The position numbers and the translations under genes are program-made. Of a stretch of DNA of 64,000 nt, positions 38,801-48,084 are shown one piece after another. The notes beneath the pieces were generated by a model that did not search any database, had not been told where the DNA came from, and saw nothing but the letters and a program-made list of their open reading frames with translations. Every line of letters starts with the position of its first letter. Position 1 is the first letter of the stretch. The stretch comes from Bacillota bacterium (GTDB taxonomy: Bacteria; Bacillota; Clostridia; Peptostreptococcales; Anaerovoracaceae), in NCBI GenBank assembly GCA_019420525.1, contig JAHZHA010000016.1:66415-130414 (forward strand). The letters run 5' to 3'.

Positions 38801-40483
38801 TCATGAGGAAAAACCACATCTGCCGTCCGCCGTAAAATCGACTCCCTTCACAACGCACTGTACAGATCTCCTTCCCCTCCACACATTGATATCCAGTGAA
38901 GCGATGAGACTGACCGTACACCCGGGATTCAGCCTGCCGGCTGCCTCTTCCTCCACATCAAACCAGACGGCATCAAAGAGATTTCCGTTTTCACCTTCAC
39001 ACCGGAGCCTGAGATATTGTCCGCTGTTTCCCATCCGCCTGACCGATCTCAGCAGAATACCGGTTATCAGAAAGACAGGCTGGAGATTTCCTTCTCCAAA
39101 CGGTTCGAGTTTCGCAACCTGCTCGGCCAGACTCAGCGAAACATCTCCGGAAGAGATTTCCGCATCCCACTTCAGTTGATAACACAACAGATCCGGCTGT
39201 ACCGAAAGCAGATCTCTGACGCTTCCGTTGAGAGATTCCCGAAGCTCAGCGAGATGTTCCCTTTTCATGGTAAAACCGCAGGCTCCCGCATGTCCTCCGA
39301 ATTTGATATATAAATTGCTGCACCGGGACATGATTCCGTGGAGATCGATTCCCTCCACACTTCTCCCGGTCCCTTTGACGATCCCGTCCTCTTCCGTATT
39401 CGTAACGATAATGACCGGACGATAAAATTCTTCTTTTAATTTGCCTGCCACGATTCCCGTCACACCTTCATGACCGTCACCTGCATCATAGATAAGAAAG
39501 AGATCGTTCTCCGTACGCGTTCTGAGCTCCTCCCGTGCCTTCCGGAAGATTTCCTCCTGAAGGGATTTCCTCTTGGAATTGAGTGTTTTGAGTTCACTCA
39601 CCAGCGCAGTGATCTCTTCTTCTTCTTTCCCTGTAAGAAGGCGGACACCTGCGACAGCCTCTTTCATGCGGCCGGCGGCATTGATATGGGGTACGATCCC
39701 AAAAGCCACATTTGTGGAAGTCAGTTGAACGGGATTCATCCCTATTTCCTCGATGAGCATTTTCAGGCCGGGCCGTTCACCTCTGGCGATGCGGTCGAAC
39801 CCGTATTTGACCAGCGTTCTGTTTTCATCCCGCAGCGGCACGATATCGCCGATAGTGGCCACGCATACGAGATCCAGAAGACGATTGATTTCGTTTTTGG
39901 GCAGATTCAGCATCCGCTGGACGGCCTGGGCCAGCTTGAACGCTACGCCGCATCCGCACAGATAAGAGAAAGGATACTCGTCATCCTTCTGTTTCGGATT
40001 CAGCATAATGCAATCAGGACTTCGGCCGTCCACGTTATGATGGTCCGTTACGATTGCTTTCATTCCCAGTTCCTTGATATGCTCTACCTCCCGATAGGAA
40101 ACGCACCCGCAGTCCACCGTCACGATCAGATCTGCTCCCCGTCTGTGAATTTCATCGACAGCGGAAAGATTCAGTCCGTATCCCTCGGAAAAACGCGACG
40201 GAATATAATACATCACATTTTCCGTGAGTCCCGACAGGAACTCCGTGAGAAGCGACACTGACGTAACTCCGTCCGCATCATAATCTCCGTAAATGCAGAT
40301 TTTGCCGCCACTTTCGACAGCGGAAATCAGAAGTTCCGCCGCCTCGCGCATTCCTTTCATGTCAAACGGATCGTACGTCTTGCGTGGAATCGGAGAAAGA
40401 AATTCTTCGATCTCTTCTCTGGTCTCGTATCCCCTTTTTTTCAGTATTCCAGTGATCACCGGATGAAGTCTGGTCTTTTTCAT
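38801..40483 (-). CDS. recJ: Single-stranded-DNA exonuclease RecJ
   Basis: 560-residue DHH-family 5'-3' ssDNA exonuclease. Metal motifs ICIYGDYDADGVTSVSLL, TVDCGC, TDHHNVDG, and the DHHA1 motif in YIKFGGHAGACGFTM. A C-terminal OB-like domain follows (SVQCVVKGVDF). It is compact relative to Bacillus RecJ (about 786 residues), as in many Clostridia. Start ATG 40481-40483; the open frame continues 17 codons upstream without a site. Terminator of the neighbouring operon lies 60 bases upstream. Confidence 0.92.
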   Translation of the reverse strand: MKKTRLHPVITGILKKRGYETREEIEEFLSPIPRKTYDPFDMKGMREAAELLISAVESGGKICIYGDYDADGVTSVSLLTEFLSGLTENVMYYIPSRFSEGYGLNLSAVDEIHRRGADLIVTVDCGCVSYREVEHIKELGMKAIVTDHHNVDGRSPDCIMLNPKQKDDEYPFSYLCGCGVAFKLAQAVQRMLNLPKNEINRLLDLVCVATIGDIVPLRDENRTLVKYGFDRIARGERPGLKMLIEEIGMNPVQLTSTNVAFGIVPHINAAGRMKEAVAGVRLLTGKEEEEITALVSELKTLNSKRKSLQEEIFRKAREELRTRTENDLFLIYDAGDGHEGVTGIVAGKLKEEFYRPVIIVTNTEEDGIVKGTGRSVEGIDLHGIMSRCSNLYIKFGGHAGACGFTMKREHLAELRESLNGSVRDLLSVQPDLLCYQLKWDAEISSGDVSLSLAEQVAKLEPFGEGNLQPVFLITGILLRSVRRMGNSGQYLRLRCEGENGNLFDAVWFDVEEEAAGRLNPGCTVSLIASLDINVWRGRRSVQCVVKGVDFTADGRCGFSS

Positions 40484-40546
40484 ATTTTTCTCTTTCTTTT
40501 TTGCGTTTTCTGCGCGGCCTGCAGCAAAAGACACAGCGACTGAAAA

Positions 40547-40592
40547 GGAAAACCTGCCGCGGATGATATGCTCTCCGCGGCAGGTTTTTTCT
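40547..40592. terminator. Bidirectional intrinsic terminator
   Basis: AAAACCTGCCGCGG, 12-base loop, CCGCGGCAGGTTTTTT: perfect 10-bp stem. Ends the ftsE-ftsX-peptidase operon on the minus strand. Confidence 0.85.
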
Positions 40593-40625
40593 GTCAGAAC
40601 TGCCTTTGTCTGATTTCCGTCGTTT

Positions 40626-41735
40626 TTAACCCTGTACGTAGCTCAGCGGTGAAGTCGTCGATCCGTTGAGACGCACTTCGAAGTGGCAGTGCGAACCTGT
40701 GGACTGACCGGTGGAGCCTGCTTTTGCAATCGTCTGTCCTTTGGTCACGGTCTGTCCCACACTTACCAGTAATGAGCTGTTGTGTCCATAAAGTGTTACC
40801 AGACCGCCGCCGTGATCGATCATGACACACTTGCCGTAGCCGCCGTAAGTCTGAGCCATGATGACCGTGCCGCTGGCTGCTGCCAGAATCGGCGTTCCTG
40901 TAGGCGCCGGAATATCGATTCCCGAGTGGAATTTCTTCGTATGGAGAATCGGATGAATCCGGTATCCGTAAGGCGAAGAAATGGTGTAATATCCTGGCAC
41001 CGGCCAGAGCATCTGTCCTCCGGTATACTGAGATGTAGCGCTGGAACTTATCGCAGAGGAAGCCTGCTGCTGCTGAATCAGAGCCGTCAGCTGGTCTGCC
41101 TCTTTATTGAGCTGGTCGATCTGGGCTTCGAGAGCAGCATTATCATTTGCTACTTCTTCTTTCTTGGTCTCCGCTTCGCTTTTTTTCGTCTCCAGATCCG
41201 CCTGCTGTTCGCTCAGCTGCGTATTGAGGCTTTCCAGTTCCTGTTTTTCTTTTTCAATTTTATCGTACTGATCCTGAATCTGTTCCAGAACATCCATGTC
41301 ATTGTCATAGATCATCTGCACCATATCCAGATTCGTCAGAAATTCCGAGATACTGGAAGACCCCAACAGGATCTCCAGAACACTCGTCTCGCCATTTTTG
41401 TACATCACGCGGAGGCGCTGTCCCAGCGAATCATTCTGCTCGGCCAGCTCAGCTTCCGTCTGACTCAGCCGTTCTTTCGCATCTGTGATCTCACTCTCAG
41501 TCTGCTGGATATCTGCCTCCAGCTTTGAGATTTCCGCTTCGAGAGAATTGATTTCGGCTACCAGTTCGTTTTCCTTGACCTTGCCTTCCTCCAGCTGATC
41601 CTTTGCCGAACTGATCTGATCGTTGACTGAATCCAGTTTGGATGAATTGCTTTCCGCGTAGACGAATCCGGACATGGCCGTGCACGTCAGGAGAGTCGTC
41701 GCCGCAAGAACTGCTATGATTCGTTTTCTGTGCAT
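40626..41735 (-). CDS. Secreted coiled-coil M23 peptidase (EnvC/PcsB-like)
   Basis: 369-residue exported protein. Signal peptide MHRKRIIAVLAATTLLTCTAMSGFVYA, long coiled coil (about residues 30-215, heptads of Glu, Lys, Leu), Ser/Gln linker, then a LytM/M23 domain with KFHSGIDIPAP and SHCHFEV zinc motifs (H...D and HxH), so the zinc site appears complete. Third gene after ftsE and ftsX, the arrangement in which FtsEX activates a septal peptidoglycan hydrolase or its activator. Start ATG 41733-41735 with AAAGGAG eight bases upstream. Confidence 0.88.
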   Translation of the reverse strand: MHRKRIIAVLAATTLLTCTAMSGFVYAESNSSKLDSVNDQISSAKDQLEEGKVKENELVAEINSLEAEISKLEADIQQTESEITDAKERLSQTEAELAEQNDSLGQRLRVMYKNGETSVLEILLGSSSISEFLTNLDMVQMIYDNDMDVLEQIQDQYDKIEKEKQELESLNTQLSEQQADLETKKSEAETKKEEVANDNAALEAQIDQLNKEADQLTALIQQQQASSAISSSATSQYTGGQMLWPVPGYYTISSPYGYRIHPILHTKKFHSGIDIPAPTGTPILAAASGTVIMAQTYGGYGKCVMIDHGGGLVTLYGHNSSLLVSVGQTVTKGQTIAKAGSTGQSTGSHCHFEVRLNGSTTSPLSYVQG

Positions 41736-41835
41736 TTCAGTTTCTCCTTTCAAGTCTCAAGTTTCGTTTTCTGATACAGTTTTTTTAGTATAAACAGCCT
41801 GCTGCTCTTTCTGATTCTCCGATCGCATTTTCTGT

Positions 41836-42729
41836 CTAAGCATCGAGGAACTTCCGCATCGAGATGATGCTTCCGCCCGCACCGATGCTGATGCCGAGTG
41901 ACGTGAAGATGACGATCAGATTACCGCTCATAAAACCTACAGGTACGAGACCTGTGGAAAAGAGAACGAGCATCTGCAGACTGAGCGCATTTGAAAGCCA
42001 GTAATACAGCAGAGAGATGAGTCCGGAAGACACCGCAGCCGCGATGATACCGATGATGATTCCTTCCGCAAGAAACGGTCCTCGGATAAACCAGTTGGTA
42101 GCTCCTACATATTTCATGATACTGATCTCCCGTCCTCTCGCCAAAACCGTCAGCTTTACGGTATTGGACACTACGACGATGGAGACGATGATGAGGAATA
42201 TGATGATGACCAGCGCTCCTGCCTGAATACCTCCGGTAATCTTCACAACTTTGTTGATTTCTTCCCGGCTGTCCTTTATATCTTCCACTCCGGAAAAGCC
42301 TTCCGCAAATTGTACAATACTCTCGGAATTTTCCACATCTTTGACCGTTACCCGGATGGAACGAGGCAGAGGATTTTCCGAAAGACCATCGAGAAGGTAC
42401 GCGTTTTCGCCCCAGCGCGCCTGCATTTCATCCATGGCATCTTCTTTGCTGAGATACTCTACATCAGCTACAGTATCGAGTCCTTTCAGTTCTTCCATCA
42501 TGGACTGGATATCCTGCTCCGGCGTTTCGTCCAGGAGATAGATCTCCACCATGTCAAACTGCTGTTCCATATTCTGCGTCATGAGATTCACATTGACCGC
42601 CAGAATAAAAAACATTCCGAGGATCAGCAGCATCGCCGTAATGGAAAACAGCGATGTCAGAGCCATCGTTTTGTTTCGCGCAAGCTGCAGAAGCGACTGT
42701 TTCAATGTATAGAAGAAGGATTTTATCAT
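41836..42729 (-). CDS. ftsX: Cell-division ABC-type permease FtsX
   Basis: 297 residues, four transmembrane helices with a large extracellular loop (about 60-165) between TM1 and TM2. N-terminus MIKSFFYTLKQSLLQLARNKTMALTSLFSI and C-terminal FtsX domain (KLTVLARGREISIMKYVGATNWFIRGPF) are canonical. Works with FtsE to control the hydrolase encoded next. Overlaps ftsE by four bases (ATGA). Confidence 0.95.
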   Translation of the reverse strand: MIKSFFYTLKQSLLQLARNKTMALTSLFSITAMLLILGMFFILAVNVNLMTQNMEQQFDMVEIYLLDETPEQDIQSMMEELKGLDTVADVEYLSKEDAMDEMQARWGENAYLLDGLSENPLPRSIRVTVKDVENSESIVQFAEGFSGVEDIKDSREEINKVVKITGGIQAGALVIIIFLIIVSIVVVSNTVKLTVLARGREISIMKYVGATNWFIRGPFLAEGIIIGIIAAAVSSGLISLLYYWLSNALSLQMLVLFSTGLVPVGFMSGNLIVIFTSLGISIGAGGSIISMRKFLDA

Positions 42730-43811
42730 AAGCCTGCACCTCCTCCTCTTTTTTTGCGTATCTTTCGCCTTCCTTTTCCTGATGAGGATTTCCCTGAGGA
42801 AGATCCCGTTGCCGCTTTTTTCTTTCTGCGTTCTCCGGGCACTTCATCAGATGAAGGCGGCTGTTCCGGTTTTTCCGGCACAGGAGCTTCGGCTTCAGGA
42901 GGATCGGATTTGACATCCGCGGAAGCACTCTCCTGCTCTGCAGGCGCCTCTTCCGGCTGCTCTTCGTCTCCGATCAGTTCACTCATGGAACCGATTTCTC
43001 CGAAAATGCTAAGATCTTCTTCGCTGAGTCCGGATGTCAGACTTTCATTTATCATGCCCGCCTGAAGTACATCGCTTTCGCTTTCGGCGATCATGTCATC
43101 CAGTACATCCACCACCGTAGGCTCTGACTCATCCGCCTGTATGTAGAAACCGGCAGGATCGTCCCGCACGAGTCTGCCCTCTTCCAGCTGGATAACCCGC
43201 TTTCCCATGCGGTCTACGATATCTTTCGCATGGGTTACCATGACTACCGTCGTGCCCCGGAGATTGATCTGATCCAGGAGGTTCATAATCTCCCAGGATT
43301 TTTCCGGATCGAGATTTCCCGTAGGCTCGTCTGCAATGAGAAGCTTGGGATTATTTACGATAGCTCTGGCGATGGCCACTCTCTGTGCCTCACCCCCTGA
43401 AAGTTCGTGCGGATAACGCTCCGCATGCTCGCTGATTCCCACCAGCTTCAGAATGTGAGGAACCTGTTCATTTATCAGCTTTCTGCGCTTGTGGACGGCT
43501 TCCATGGCAAAAGCCACGTTTTCATAGACCGTTTTTTTCGGCAGAAGCCGGAAATCCTGAAATACGACGCCCAGTTCCCTTCGGAGTCCCGGAATCAGTC
43601 GTTTCGGAAGCCTCGTGATATCTCTTCCCCGGAAGAGAATCTGACCTTCCTCCGGATCGATTTCTTTGAGGATCAGTTTTATGAATGTCGATTTGCCTGC
43701 CCCGCTGGGACCGACCAAAAAGACGAATTCGCCGTCATCGATCGAAAGACTGATATTCGAAAGTCCGGCTTTTTCGCCGTAGGATTTCGTGACATTTCTG
43801 AATTCTATCAT
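42726..43811 (-). CDS. ftsE: Cell-division ATPase FtsE with long C-terminal tail
   Basis: 361 residues. The first about 225 are a standard FtsE ATPase: Walker A GPSGAGKST (34-42), signature LSGGEAQRVAIARA, Walker B LLIADEPTGNLDP. The remaining about 135 residues are unusual: an acidic, Pro/Glu/Ser-rich stretch (EEQPEEAPAEQESASAD ...) ending in a basic Gly/Ser/Lys/Arg tail (SSGKGRRKIRKKRGGG). Canonical FtsE is about 228 residues. Start ATG 43809-43811 after AGGAAGG; an ATG at 43835 has no site. Confidence 0.92.
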   Translation of the reverse strand: MIEFRNVTKSYGEKAGLSNISLSIDDGEFVFLVGPSGAGKSTFIKLILKEIDPEEGQILFRGRDITRLPKRLIPGLRRELGVVFQDFRLLPKKTVYENVAFAMEAVHKRRKLINEQVPHILKLVGISEHAERYPHELSGGEAQRVAIARAIVNNPKLLIADEPTGNLDPEKSWEIMNLLDQINLRGTTVVMVTHAKDIVDRMGKRVIQLEEGRLVRDDPAGFYIQADESEPTVVDVLDDMIAESESDVLQAGMINESLTSGLSEEDLSIFGEIGSMSELIGDEEQPEEAPAEQESASADVKSDPPEAEAPVPEKPEQPPSSDEVPGERRKKKAATGSSSGKSSSGKGRRKIRKKRGGGAGL

Positions 43812-43881
43812 CGGCTGTCCTTCCTGATTATTCATTTTACTCGCTGCATGCGGATTCAAGTTGCCGACCGCATACACAGTT

Positions 43882-43910
43882 ATTATAATATATAAAAAGC
43901 GAAAGTGCAA
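43882..43910 (-). promoter_or_regulatory. Probable promoter of ftsE-ftsX operon
   Basis: Minus strand TTGCAC (43910-43905), 17-base spacer, perfect TATAAT (43887-43882), about 70 bases before ftsE. The -35 is weak. Confidence 0.5.
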
Positions 43911-44015
43911 ACCGCCGACGTTTTCCTTCAGGATGTATCATTTTCCGCGATATCTGCACCCGCTACCGCACTAGTTTACTCTATTTTTTTGATGATTTTG
44001 TGAAAAGGAGAAAAA

Positions 44016-44621
44016 ATGTCTCACGCCAGGACTCCCTCCAAACAGGAAATACGCCTTCAGATGCGGAAAAAACGCGATATTCTCACAGATTCCCAGATTC
44101 TCATCCATTCCGGAAAATTGTGGAACTCACTGTCTCCTCTACTGTCCGCGATGCAGGAAAAAAAAGAGTCTCCTCTGTCCGTCATGGCATACATGTCTTT
44201 CCGTGGTGAATTTCCCACGGAAGATTTCTGTAAAAAAATCCTGGACAGCGGTTCCGAACTCATCCTCCCTTATACGGATGAAAATTTTATCATACACCCG
44301 TGCCGCATCCCGGATCTTGGCAGTCTCAGAATTTCCCGCCTCGGAATCAGGGAACCCGACCCCATGATTCATCCGGAAGTGTCCGCTGACGTTCCGGACG
44401 TGATCGTGATGCCCGGTCTTGCTTTCGACCGCATGGGAAATCGTATCGGTTTCGGTCGCGGATGCTACGATCGTTTTCTGGCAGACAGAAAGCGCCCTGC
44501 GCTGCTCATCGGCACCGCATATGATTTTCAGATCACAGATGGCAGACTGCCTTCCGAACCTTCGGACATCCCCGTACAGTATCTCGTCACGGAAAGCGGT
44601 CTCTCCCGGTGCAGAAAATAG
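44016..44621 (+). CDS. 5-formyltetrahydrofolate cyclo-ligase
   Basis: 201-residue ATP-dependent enzyme that converts 5-formyl-THF to 5,10-methenyl-THF, recovering folate. Motifs: KQEIRLQMRKKRD at the N-terminus, the FRGEFPTEDF region, and the ATP/Mg motif RIGFGRGCYDRFLA near the C-terminus. Ribosome binding site AAAGGAG before ATG 44016. Monocistronic, divergent from ftsE. Confidence 0.9.
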   Translation: MSHARTPSKQEIRLQMRKKRDILTDSQILIHSGKLWNSLSPLLSAMQEKKESPLSVMAYMSFRGEFPTEDFCKKILDSGSELILPYTDENFIIHPCRIPDLGSLRISRLGIREPDPMIHPEVSADVPDVIVMPGLAFDRMGNRIGFGRGCYDRFLADRKRPALLIGTAYDFQITDGRLPSEPSDIPVQYLVTESGLSRCRK

Positions 44622-44732
44622 TACGGGGATATAAAAAATGAAGCATGAGAATTCACTTTAATACCATTTTTTCCCATTTTCACCTGTATTATAATTCAAT
44701 ATATGATTCCGGTCAATATATTTTCCTTTTTT

Positions 44733-46175
44733 TTACATTTTAGGAATTTCCTTGTCTGTATTTCTGGTCAGAATCCTCACCCAGCGGAATCGATTGCAGA
44801 CGATGGCATTCGGTATGCACTTCAGTATCTGGTCTGCTTTCAGGAAACAGAATGTGACTTCCGGCGGAAATCTGAAGAAAAAGGCACTTAAATAAGCTGA
44901 CGGAATCGTAAAAAGCCACATAAACAGGTTATCTGTCCAGGCTGCATACTTTGTAACGCCTCCTCCTGCGATAATCCCTGCTTCAACGGGATATTCATAA
45001 CAGGTTCCCACTGTCGTAACACTCAGAATTGTCAGGAAACGGACTGCCAAAGCTGCCGTTTCACCTGATACTGCATAAATTCCTACTATTATATCTTTAA
45101 ATATAAACAGAAGCCCCGCTGACAACAATCCGACGATCAGAAAAATGCCCTGCATCGTTTTTGCATAAGATCTTACTCTGTCCAATCTTCCCTGTCCGAT
45201 AGTTTTTCCCATAGTGACGGACGCTGTATTGGCACAGGCCATTCCGGCCACCGCAAAGATCTGAAAGACGATAACGGCGATACTGTTGGCGGCGATAGCT
45301 TCCGCACTGATATGACCGAGAATAGAAGTCTGAGATGCCTGGGCCACACCCCAGAGAGCACCGCTCACCACCAGCGGCGATGCTACACGGATATAATCTT
45401 TGAAATATGTAAAATCAAGCTGAAGAATATCCCGGAGTTTCATACGAAGTTTCCCGTCAATAAAAAGCAAATAGGTAAATACGATGACGAGTTCCACCGT
45501 TCTGCTGACCAGCGTGGCAGCTGCCGCTCCTTCAATTCCCAGTTCAGGCGCTCCCAGATTTCCGTAAATGAGACAATAGTTAAGAAAGACATTAATGCAG
45601 ATGGTACTGAGTGACATAACTGTTCCCACCACTGCAGTCTCCACACTTTGAAGAGAATACATCAGAGAGCTGGACACAGAATAGATCAGGTATGTCCAGC
45701 AGATTATCCGGAGATACCCCATCCCTTCCTGTATTACCTCCTCATCTCCGGTAAACAGAGATAATACGTTTTCCGGCATCGCAATTGTGACAATAAAAAA
45801 TAGAACCCCCGCAAGAAAGCCGAATTTCACTCCCATGGAGATTATCTTTTTGATAGGTTTCACATCTTTTCTGCCCCAGTACTGGGAAGCGAGAACCACA
45901 ATTCCCATGCCGATACCGGAAGAGATCTGCTGAAGGGTGAACTGAATCTGATTGACCAGAGTAGCACCTGAAAGAGCCAGTTCGGAATAAGTTCCCAACA
46001 TAATATTATCTGCAAGGTTTACCGCCAGAGCAGTCAGTTGCTGAAGGGCAATAACCACAAGAAGCTGAAAAAACGTCCGGTAAAAACTAAGATCTCGCGT
46101 AAAAATACCCAATATTTTCTCATTTTGATCCAGCGGAAGTTCCGTCCATGCATTTCTCTTCATCTTTTTCATCAT
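44733..46175 (-). CDS. MATE family efflux transporter
   Basis: 480-residue multidrug and toxin extrusion protein with 12 hydrophobic helices in two halves. Family segments: TALAVNLADNIMLGTYSELALSG in helix 1-2, QQISSGIGMGIVVLASQYWG, and the second-half repeats VVSGALWGVAQASQTSILGH. Uses Na+ or H+ gradients to export cationic compounds; substrate unknown. The start is among ATG codons at 46175, 46172 and 46163, with a weak GGGGAAA site. Confidence 0.88.
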   Translation of the reverse strand: MMKKMKRNAWTELPLDQNEKILGIFTRDLSFYRTFFQLLVVIALQQLTALAVNLADNIMLGTYSELALSGATLVNQIQFTLQQISSGIGMGIVVLASQYWGRKDVKPIKKIISMGVKFGFLAGVLFFIVTIAMPENVLSLFTGDEEVIQEGMGYLRIICWTYLIYSVSSSLMYSLQSVETAVVGTVMSLSTICINVFLNYCLIYGNLGAPELGIEGAAAATLVSRTVELVIVFTYLLFIDGKLRMKLRDILQLDFTYFKDYIRVASPLVVSGALWGVAQASQTSILGHISAEAIAANSIAVIVFQIFAVAGMACANTASVTMGKTIGQGRLDRVRSYAKTMQGIFLIVGLLSAGLLFIFKDIIVGIYAVSGETAALAVRFLTILSVTTVGTCYEYPVEAGIIAGGGVTKYAAWTDNLFMWLFTIPSAYLSAFFFRFPPEVTFCFLKADQILKCIPNAIVCNRFRWVRILTRNTDKEIPKM

Positions 46176-46312
46176 TTTCCCCGATTTCCAGTCTGATTGT
46201 TATAATATTTTCTGCTCATGACAGAGTACCACACACGTCCGTTTTTGTCTCTCTTTCTGTTACTTTTTCTGATTCTGCTTTTGAAGCAGTAAGTTCCTCC
46301 GCGGATTATGAT

Positions 46313-46357
46313 AATAAAAAGAGGCGGAGACCTTGTCTCACACCTCTTGAAAAACGC
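46313..46357 (-). terminator. Intrinsic terminator after esterase gene
   Basis: Minus strand AAGAGGTG, TGAGAC, short loop, GTCTC, CGCCTCTTTTTATT: long stem with T run just after the esterase stop. Confidence 0.7.
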
Positions 46358-46358
46358 G

Positions 46359-47393
46359 CTATTCTCGGGCTCCGCCGAACAGCCTGCGTCCGAAATTATA
46401 CAGAGCATTCTGCCAGACGGTATCGTCATGGCCGCCCTCCATGTCATAAAAGATATGTTTTACACCGTTCTTCGTCATATTTTCGTGTATCCGGTAAGAC
46501 TCGGCGCCGCATACGTCATCCTGACGGCCCACGCAGACAAGTATCTCCTTGAAAGCCCCCGCCTGTGCATTCACGGTGAATTCGGGAATCAGCGGCGGCA
46601 TTTCCATTCCTGCGGATGCTGCAGGATCCCCCAGAACTCTGGCGGAGGAAAACGCTCCCACGTAGCCGAAGAGATCCGGATGACGGAACGCCAGGTTCAG
46701 CGCATTGCGTCCTCCCATGGAATTTCCGGCCACTGCGGTATTCTCTCTGCCCTCTTTTACAGAATAATGACTGGTAATATACGGCATCAGCGAAGTCACC
46801 ATTTCCTCTTCTATCCGGTCATAGACTTCCACCATTTCAGTCAGACTGAGATCATCTATACTTCCCTCCCGGTTTACTGAACAGTCCGGAAAGACGACGA
46901 TCATCTCAGGCACGTCCCAGAGATATGTGAGATTTTGAAGAATGATATCCCCGCCTTTGTTGATCCAGGTTCTGTGGCTGCCGTAAAGGCCGTGGATGAG
47001 ATAGAGAACCGGATATTTTTTTTCCGGACTGTAATCCGCCGGCAGGAGAACGGATGCCTGGCGCTGTGTACCTGTGACCTCTGAATCATACGTAATGGTT
47101 TCAGGCTGACTGTACTCAAACCCGGACAGTTCTGTCATAAAATACGGATTCTCTGACAAATCAACTGCAATGCCGTCTTCGTTTACCGGCTGGTCGAAGG
47201 AGCGGACCTGTGCACGTATCTCCTGCCGCTGTGCCTCCTGCTGCCGGTCTTCGTTTCCGGAGGTACAGCCGGAAAACAGCGTGCAGACGAGTGCGATACA
47301 CAGCAAAAAGGATACTGCCGTTCTCCCGCCGCCGTTCCGGATTTTTCTCCTGCATCTGTCTTCTGCAGAGATTTCTTTCACTTTTTCTCTCAT
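46359..47393 (-). CDS. Lipoprotein alpha/beta-hydrolase (enterochelin-esterase-like)
   Basis: 344-residue lipid-anchored esterase. Signal region FLLCIALVCTLFSGC ends with lipobox LFSGC. The hydrolase core has YPVLYLIHGLYGSHRTW, nucleophile elbow AGNSMGGRNALN (GxSxG) and terminal His in EGGHDDTVWQNAL. Related enzymes include feruloyl, acetyl-xylan and siderophore esterases, so the substrate may be a polysaccharide ester or siderophore; not decidable. Start ATG 47391-47393 after GAAGGGGG; monocistronic. A direct repeat CCCTTTGAAA lies upstream at about 47451 and 47471. Confidence 0.83.
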   Translation of the reverse strand: MREKVKEISAEDRCRRKIRNGGGRTAVSFLLCIALVCTLFSGCTSGNEDRQQEAQRQEIRAQVRSFDQPVNEDGIAVDLSENPYFMTELSGFEYSQPETITYDSEVTGTQRQASVLLPADYSPEKKYPVLYLIHGLYGSHRTWINKGGDIILQNLTYLWDVPEMIVVFPDCSVNREGSIDDLSLTEMVEVYDRIEEEMVTSLMPYITSHYSVKEGRENTAVAGNSMGGRNALNLAFRHPDLFGYVGAFSSARVLGDPAASAGMEMPPLIPEFTVNAQAGAFKEILVCVGRQDDVCGAESYRIHENMTKNGVKHIFYDMEGGHDDTVWQNALYNFGRRLFGGARE

Positions 47394-47507
47394 CGTGTTT
47401 TCCCCCTTCTCTTTCATCCTGACTTCTTACCGTCAGTTTTTTCTCTTTTTCCCCTTTGAAAATAGATTTTCCCTTTGAAATACAGCTTTCTGCCTTATCC
47501 GCTGACG

Positions 47508-47536
47508 TTGACGCGGGATTTTGTCTCGTATAAAAT
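47508..47536 (+). promoter_or_regulatory. Sigma-A promoter of 47.6-kb gene
   Basis: TTGACG (47508-47513), 17-base spacer, TAAAAT (47531-47536), about 64 bases before ATG 47600. Confidence 0.6.
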
Positions 47537-47599
47537 TTAAGAAGAAACCGTTCTTCAGAAATATCCCCACAGAACGCGGCGCGTTCGGAAAGGAGCACC

Positions 47600-48082
47600 A
47601 TGAAAATCAGCGACAGACTGCGTCCGGAAGAACTTCCGGCTCACATCAGCGAAAACATACAAAATCTCACGGAACTCACCGGCGGGCATACCTCGGGTAT
47701 TCTCATCTACGAGGAACAGGTGATCGTCTGCGACTGGTCCGAAACAAAAGGCCTCCCCTTTGTGACCTTTGCCTATGATTTCGTATTCACCGGCAGCGAC
47801 GACGTGACGCTTTCGGATATAAAGCATGTCGACGACGTCAGAACCGTGCTGCCGGGTATCGTCGAATACGATCCCGAGCGCCAGACGCTGCGCGGAAAAG
47901 GCATGGACATCTTCAGCGACTCCATCGGCGACATTCCGGCTCTCTTCGGCTATCAGGCCAGAGATGGCCGCCCGCCGGAACTGGCTGAGGACGGCAGCGT
48001 TCTCCCCGTTGCAGCCGTATGCTATTACCTCAGCGGAGGCGGCGAAACCGTCGTGGCCGTCGCTCCGGAATCCTGGGAATAA
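47600..48082 (+). CDS. Conserved-looking hypothetical protein
   Basis: 160-residue soluble acidic protein that I do not recognise. No signal peptide, membrane helix or catalytic motif stands out; it contains the segments GGHTSGILIYEEQVIVCDWSE and VAAVCYYLSGGGETVVAV. AAAGGAG precedes ATG 47600 and a promoter is present, which supports a real gene. Converges on the ABC permease gene (3 bases between stops) with no visible terminator. Confidence 0.7.
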   Translation: MKISDRLRPEELPAHISENIQNLTELTGGHTSGILIYEEQVIVCDWSETKGLPFVTFAYDFVFTGSDDVTLSDIKHVDDVRTVLPGIVEYDPERQTLRGKGMDIFSDSIGDIPALFGYQARDGRPPELAEDGSVLPVAAVCYYLSGGGETVVAVAPESWE

Positions 48083-48084
48083 AG

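Noticed and set aside
46308..46880. 190-codon plus-strand frame opposite the esterase
   Set aside because: Antisense shadow; the esterase has signal peptide and catalytic triad.
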